From positions 1 to 8,729 of the forward strand of contig JAJZLI010000010.1 in NCBI GenBank assembly GCA_021803645.1: a DNA stretch of 8,729 nt. Reading direction: 5' to 3'. A program made the position numbers and the translations under genes. The notes under the pieces are model-generated. The model was given only the letters and a program-made list of their open reading frames with translations, searched no databases and was not told the DNA's origin. This DNA comes from a bacterium (lineage in GTDB: Bacteria > Patescibacteriota > Dojkabacteria > JAKAPS01 > JAJZLI01). Below are positions 5,544-8,729 of this stretch, in pieces. How positions within the stretch are numbered: position 1 is the stretch's first letter; every line of letters begins with the position of its first letter.

Positions 5544-8500
5544 ATGATTATAAAAGATTTTAAAGCATTAAAAATTTCATTAGCATCTCCTGATCAGATA
5601 TTAAGTTGGTCTCATGGTGAAGTTAAAAAGGCAGAGACTATTAATTATCGAACTCAAAGATCAGAAGTTGATGGTTTAATGTGTGAAAAGATCTTTGGTC
5701 CAACTAAAAATTACGAATGTTATTGTGGTAAATATAAGAAAATTAGATATAAGGGGATAATTTGTGATAAATGTGGAGTTGAGGTAACTACTAGGAGTGT
5801 ACGTAGAGAAAGGATGGGGCATATAAAATTAGCGTCACCTGTGACTCATATTTGGTTTGTTCATGAAGTCCCTAATAAATTAGCTTTGTTACTTGATATT
5901 CCCCAGAAAAAGATTGCAAATGTGATTTACTTTTCAAGGTATATGGTTACTGATATTGATGAGGAGGCAAAGAAAAAGGCAATTGAATTGGTTAAAGAAA
6001 AGATTGCTAAGTCAAACGATGTATACAAAAAAGCATTAGATGAAAAAATTTCTGTTTTAACAAAAGAGAATAAGGATAAGGTTAATGCCTTTGTTAAGGA
6101 AGATTCTCAATCTGGAAAATCTGAATCTTCTCAATTAAATATTGAAAAGATTAACTTTGAATATCGCCAAAAAATGGCAAAACTGAAGGAAGAAGAATTA
6201 TTGAAATATGCTGATATAGAAAGATATAACAATGAATTGTTTGATTTAGTTAAAAGGGTTGTTCCTGGTGAGGTTATATCAGAAGAAGAATGCAACAATT
6301 TATTTGAAAATGGCTTTGATTTTTTCAAGCTTTCAATAGGTGCTGAAGCTATTAGAACTATGCTTAAAAGGTTAGATTTAGATGATTTATCTACTCAATT
6401 ATATAAAGATATTAATGCTAAATCTGTTCAAAAAAGGGTAAAGGTTATTCAAAGATTGAAAATTGTGGAAGGATTAAGAAAGAACAATATGAAGCCAGAG
6501 TGGATGGTATTGGATGTCATTCCTGTTATACCTCCAGATTTAAGACCTATTATCCAACTTTCAGGTGGTAGGTTTGCTACATCAGATTTGAATGATTTGT
6601 ATAGAAGAGTGATTAATAGAAATAATAGATTAAAGAAACTGATTGATTTAGGTGCTCCTGATGTTATATTGAGGAATGAAAAAAGAATGCTACAAGAAAG
6701 TGTAGATACTTTATTTGATAATAGTCATAGGTCATCTCCTCCTGTTGTGGATTCAAGAGGAGTTCCTTTGAAATCTTTATCAGATAACATCAGAGGAAAG
6801 CATGGTAGGTTTAGAGAAAATTTATTAGGTAAGAGAGTAGATTATTCAGGTAGAGCAGTTATTGTTTCTGGTCCGAATCTTAATCTACACCAGTGTGGTC
6901 TTCCTAAAAAAATGGCATTGGAATTGTTTAGACCCTTTGTTATAAAGGAAATACTTGCAAGAGGATTAGCTACTAATATTAAAAGTGCAAAGGTTTTATT
7001 TGAGAGTTCTCCTGTTGAAGTATGGGATATTTTAGAAGAAGTGATTCAAAACAGGCCAGTTCTATTAAATAGAGCTCCAACTTTACACAAGCAAGGTATT
7101 CAGGCATTTTTCCCTGTATTAATAGATGGCAATGCTATACAACTGCACCCTTTAGTATGTACAGGTTTTAATGCTGATTTTGATGGAGATCAAATGGCTG
7201 TTCATGTCCCTTTGTCTGACGAAGCTGTAGAGGAAGCTAAAAACTTAATTATGGTTGAAAATAACCTGTTCTTAAGTGCAGATTCTTCACCTGTTGTAAC
7301 TTTACAGAAGGACATGATTTATGGTTGTTATTATTTAACTTCATTATCTGGTGTTAAGTATGATAAATGTGTATTTGATTCTTTTCAGGATGCTATATCG
7401 GCGTGTGAAAAAGGATATATTCATTTTAGAGACTTAATTAAGGTTAGGTATAATTCTGAAATTATAGAGACAACTGTAGGGAGAATTATGTTTAATGAAG
7501 TTCTTCCTAAAGATTTGTGGTTTATCAATGAAGTTGCAAGTCAAGCATTAATTACAAAAATCATAGTTACTTCTGTTGAAAAAGTTGGTAATACTGCTAC
7601 ACTAAGTGTTTTAGATGGTTTAAAGTATTTAGGCTTTAAATATGCAACAGTTTCTGATCTTTCTATTGCAATGTCTGATTGCGAATTTCTTTCAGATAAA
7701 GATAAGTTAATATCAGCAGCTGATGATAAAATTATTAACTTAACAGAAAGTTATAACGAAGGTCTTATTACTAAAAAAGAAAAAGTACAACTTTCAAATA
7801 TAATTTGGAATGAAGTTACTAATAATATAGCAGAAGCTTCTTTGAAGAATTTAAGTGATACTAATCCTTTAAAGGCTATGGTATTAAATAAATTTATGGG
7901 TGCAAACATTGATCAATTGAAGCAAATTGTTGGAATGAAAGGTTTAGTTGTTGATCCTAATAGTAATATTGTCGAGCTTCCTATTAAGTCCAATTATGCT
8001 GAAGGTCTTAGTGCTTTTGAATATTTGGTAGAGGCTAGGTCTTCAAGAAAGGGTTTAGCTGATGTTGCTTTGAAAACCTCAGATACAGGATACCTTACAA
8101 GGAGAATGGTAGATGTTGCTCATGATGTAATAATCAGGGAAGAAGATTGTAAAAACTTTGGGGATGGTTACGAAGTTTCAAAAAATGATAAGAGAAAATT
8201 ACCTTTTGAAGATCGTATTTATGGTAGAGTTCTTGCTAAAGATCTGAAGGTAAAGGGAGGTACTTTATTTGAAGCAAATACCATTATTGATAGAAAGATA
8301 GCAAAGGAAATTTTTGAGAATCCAGAGGTCACTTCAATTTTCGTTAGGACCCCACTGACATGTGGAGCACAATATGGCCTTTGTTCTATGTGTTATGGGT
8401 TTAGCATGTCTGAACCAAAAATTGTTTCTATTGGGACTGCTGTAGGTGTTATAGCTGCTCAGTCCTTAGGGCAAAAGGGTATGCAGTTAACATTAAACTC

Positions 8501-8729
8501 AAAGCATGTCTCTGGTATTGTTGGGGGTGTAGATATGACACAAGGATATCCCAGAATTGAGGAATTGCTTGAAGCAAGGATTCCAAAGGGAGAAGCTAGG
8601 GTCTCTGATATTGATGGTGTTGTTTCTATTGAAAATTCGCATAACCAGATTAAAGTTATTGTAAATGGTGATAAAAAAATTAAACAAGATTATATTTTGG
8701 TTAAAACTGATGTGAAAGCTTTTGAAGGT
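5544..8729 (+). CDS. rpoC: RNA polymerase beta' subunit (partial, 3' end beyond the window)
   Basis: The first 1062 codons are present and the frame is open at the edge. The start is ATG 5544, limited by an in-frame TAG at 5526. The N-terminal zinc site is C59, C61, C74, C77. A charged helical insertion spans about residues 139-237. NRAPTLH (R510, E. coli R425) is followed by the Mg2+-binding NADFDGD at 543-549 with D545, D547 and D549. The second zinc site is C869, C940, C947, C950. The bridge helix lies at about 820-850 and the trigger loop at about 977-991, with no large E. coli-type insertion in it. The C-terminal part of the jaw and clamp is off-window. Conservation is normal in the catalytic motif but departs from near-invariant sequence at PSQD (LQKD here), SGARG (KFMGA), the bridge-helix start and the trigger loop (see findings). 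No Shine-Dalgarno motif; 21 nt after rpoB, so co-transcribed. Confidence 0.99.
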   Translation, partial: MIIKDFKALKISLASPDQILSWSHGEVKKAETINYRTQRSEVDGLMCEKIFGPTKNYECYCGKYKKIRYKGIICDKCGVEVTTRSVRRERMGHIKLASPVTHIWFVHEVPNKLALLLDIPQKKIANVIYFSRYMVTDIDEEAKKKAIELVKEKIAKSNDVYKKALDEKISVLTKENKDKVNAFVKEDSQSGKSESSQLNIEKINFEYRQKMAKLKEEELLKYADIERYNNELFDLVKRVVPGEVISEEECNNLFENGFDFFKLSIGAEAIRTMLKRLDLDDLSTQLYKDINAKSVQKRVKVIQRLKIVEGLRKNNMKPEWMVLDVIPVIPPDLRPIIQLSGGRFATSDLNDLYRRVINRNNRLKKLIDLGAPDVILRNEKRMLQESVDTLFDNSHRSSPPVVDSRGVPLKSLSDNIRGKHGRFRENLLGKRVDYSGRAVIVSGPNLNLHQCGLPKKMALELFRPFVIKEILARGLATNIKSAKVLFESSPVEVWDILEEVIQNRPVLLNRAPTLHKQGIQAFFPVLIDGNAIQLHPLVCTGFNADFDGDQMAVHVPLSDEAVEEAKNLIMVENNLFLSADSSPVVTLQKDMIYGCYYLTSLSGVKYDKCVFDSFQDAISACEKGYIHFRDLIKVRYNSEIIETTVGRIMFNEVLPKDLWFINEVASQALITKIIVTSVEKVGNTATLSVLDGLKYLGFKYATVSDLSIAMSDCEFLSDKDKLISAADDKIINLTESYNEGLITKKEKVQLSNIIWNEVTNNIAEASLKNLSDTNPLKAMVLNKFMGANIDQLKQIVGMKGLVVDPNSNIVELPIKSNYAEGLSAFEYLVEARSSRKGLADVALKTSDTGYLTRRMVDVAHDVIIREEDCKNFGDGYEVSKNDKRKLPFEDRIYGRVLAKDLKVKGGTLFEANTIIDRKIAKEIFENPEVTSIFVRTPLTCGAQYGLCSMCYGFSMSEPKIVSIGTAVGVIAAQSLGQKGMQLTLNSKHVSGIVGGVDMTQGYPRIEELLEARIPKGEARVSDIDGVVSIENSHNQIKVIVNGDKKIKQDYILVKTDVKAFEG

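Noticed and set aside
7863..7937. Sequencing frameshifts as the cause of the odd SGARG and trigger-loop segments
   Set aside because: Alternative frames at both sites run into stops quickly and do not restore the expected motifs. Conserved sequence continues in frame on both sides.
1..8729. CRISPR array, tRNA or insertion sequence
   Set aside because: I found no regularly spaced repeats, no tRNA-type arm sequence and no transposase or terminal inverted repeats.

Overview
The window is an AT-rich bacterial segment (almost no CGN arginine codons, A/T third positions throughout) read entirely on the + strand. It carries the rpoB-rpoC RNA polymerase genes, with rpoC running off the right edge, preceded by a short operon for type IV pilus-type inner-membrane proteins (pilN-like, pilO-like and a small unrecognised membrane protein). 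I suspect the Candidate Phyla Radiation/Patescibacteria. The grounds are extreme A+T, near absence of Shine-Dalgarno motifs, a long charged helical insertion in the RpoC N-terminal half, no E. coli-type insertion in the RpoC trigger loop, and pil genes where rplJ-rplL would usually precede rpoB. This is an inference: no rRNA or other definitive marker is present. The standard genetic code is used, with UGA as stop.

Layout. 1-431: non-coding region rich in inverted repeats, probably divergent, because a good Shine-Dalgarno motif on the minus strand sits at the very left edge. A candidate promoter overlapped by a 17-bp palindrome lies just before the first gene. 432-1895: pilN-like, pilO-like and an 80-residue membrane-anchored protein, 4-14 nt apart, one transcription unit. 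1896-2048: rpoB leader. A TTGACA -35 box overlaps the stop codon of the 80-residue gene, followed by an extended -10, a tandem 8-bp repeat and a terminator-like hairpin that could act as an attenuator. 2049-5522: rpoB, complete. 5544-8729: rpoC, first 1062 codons.

How the genes work together. RpoB and RpoC form the catalytic core of RNA polymerase and are co-transcribed. PilN and PilO normally form the inner-membrane alignment platform of type IV pili with PilM, which is not in the window.

The most interesting signal is in the polymerase. The metal-binding NADFDGD motif and the main beta-subunit catalytic residues are intact. However, RpoC lacks two arginines that contact the incoming NTP triphosphate in known structures (E. 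coli beta' R731 and R933), and its trigger loop, bridge-helix start and PSQD motif are altered. Several new lysines or arginines lie at nearby positions (beta' Q504K, P926K, F935K, H777R; beta D675K). RpoB also differs at the main rifampicin-contact positions. E. coli numbering here comes from counting between shared anchors against remembered E. coli sequence, not from a computed alignment.
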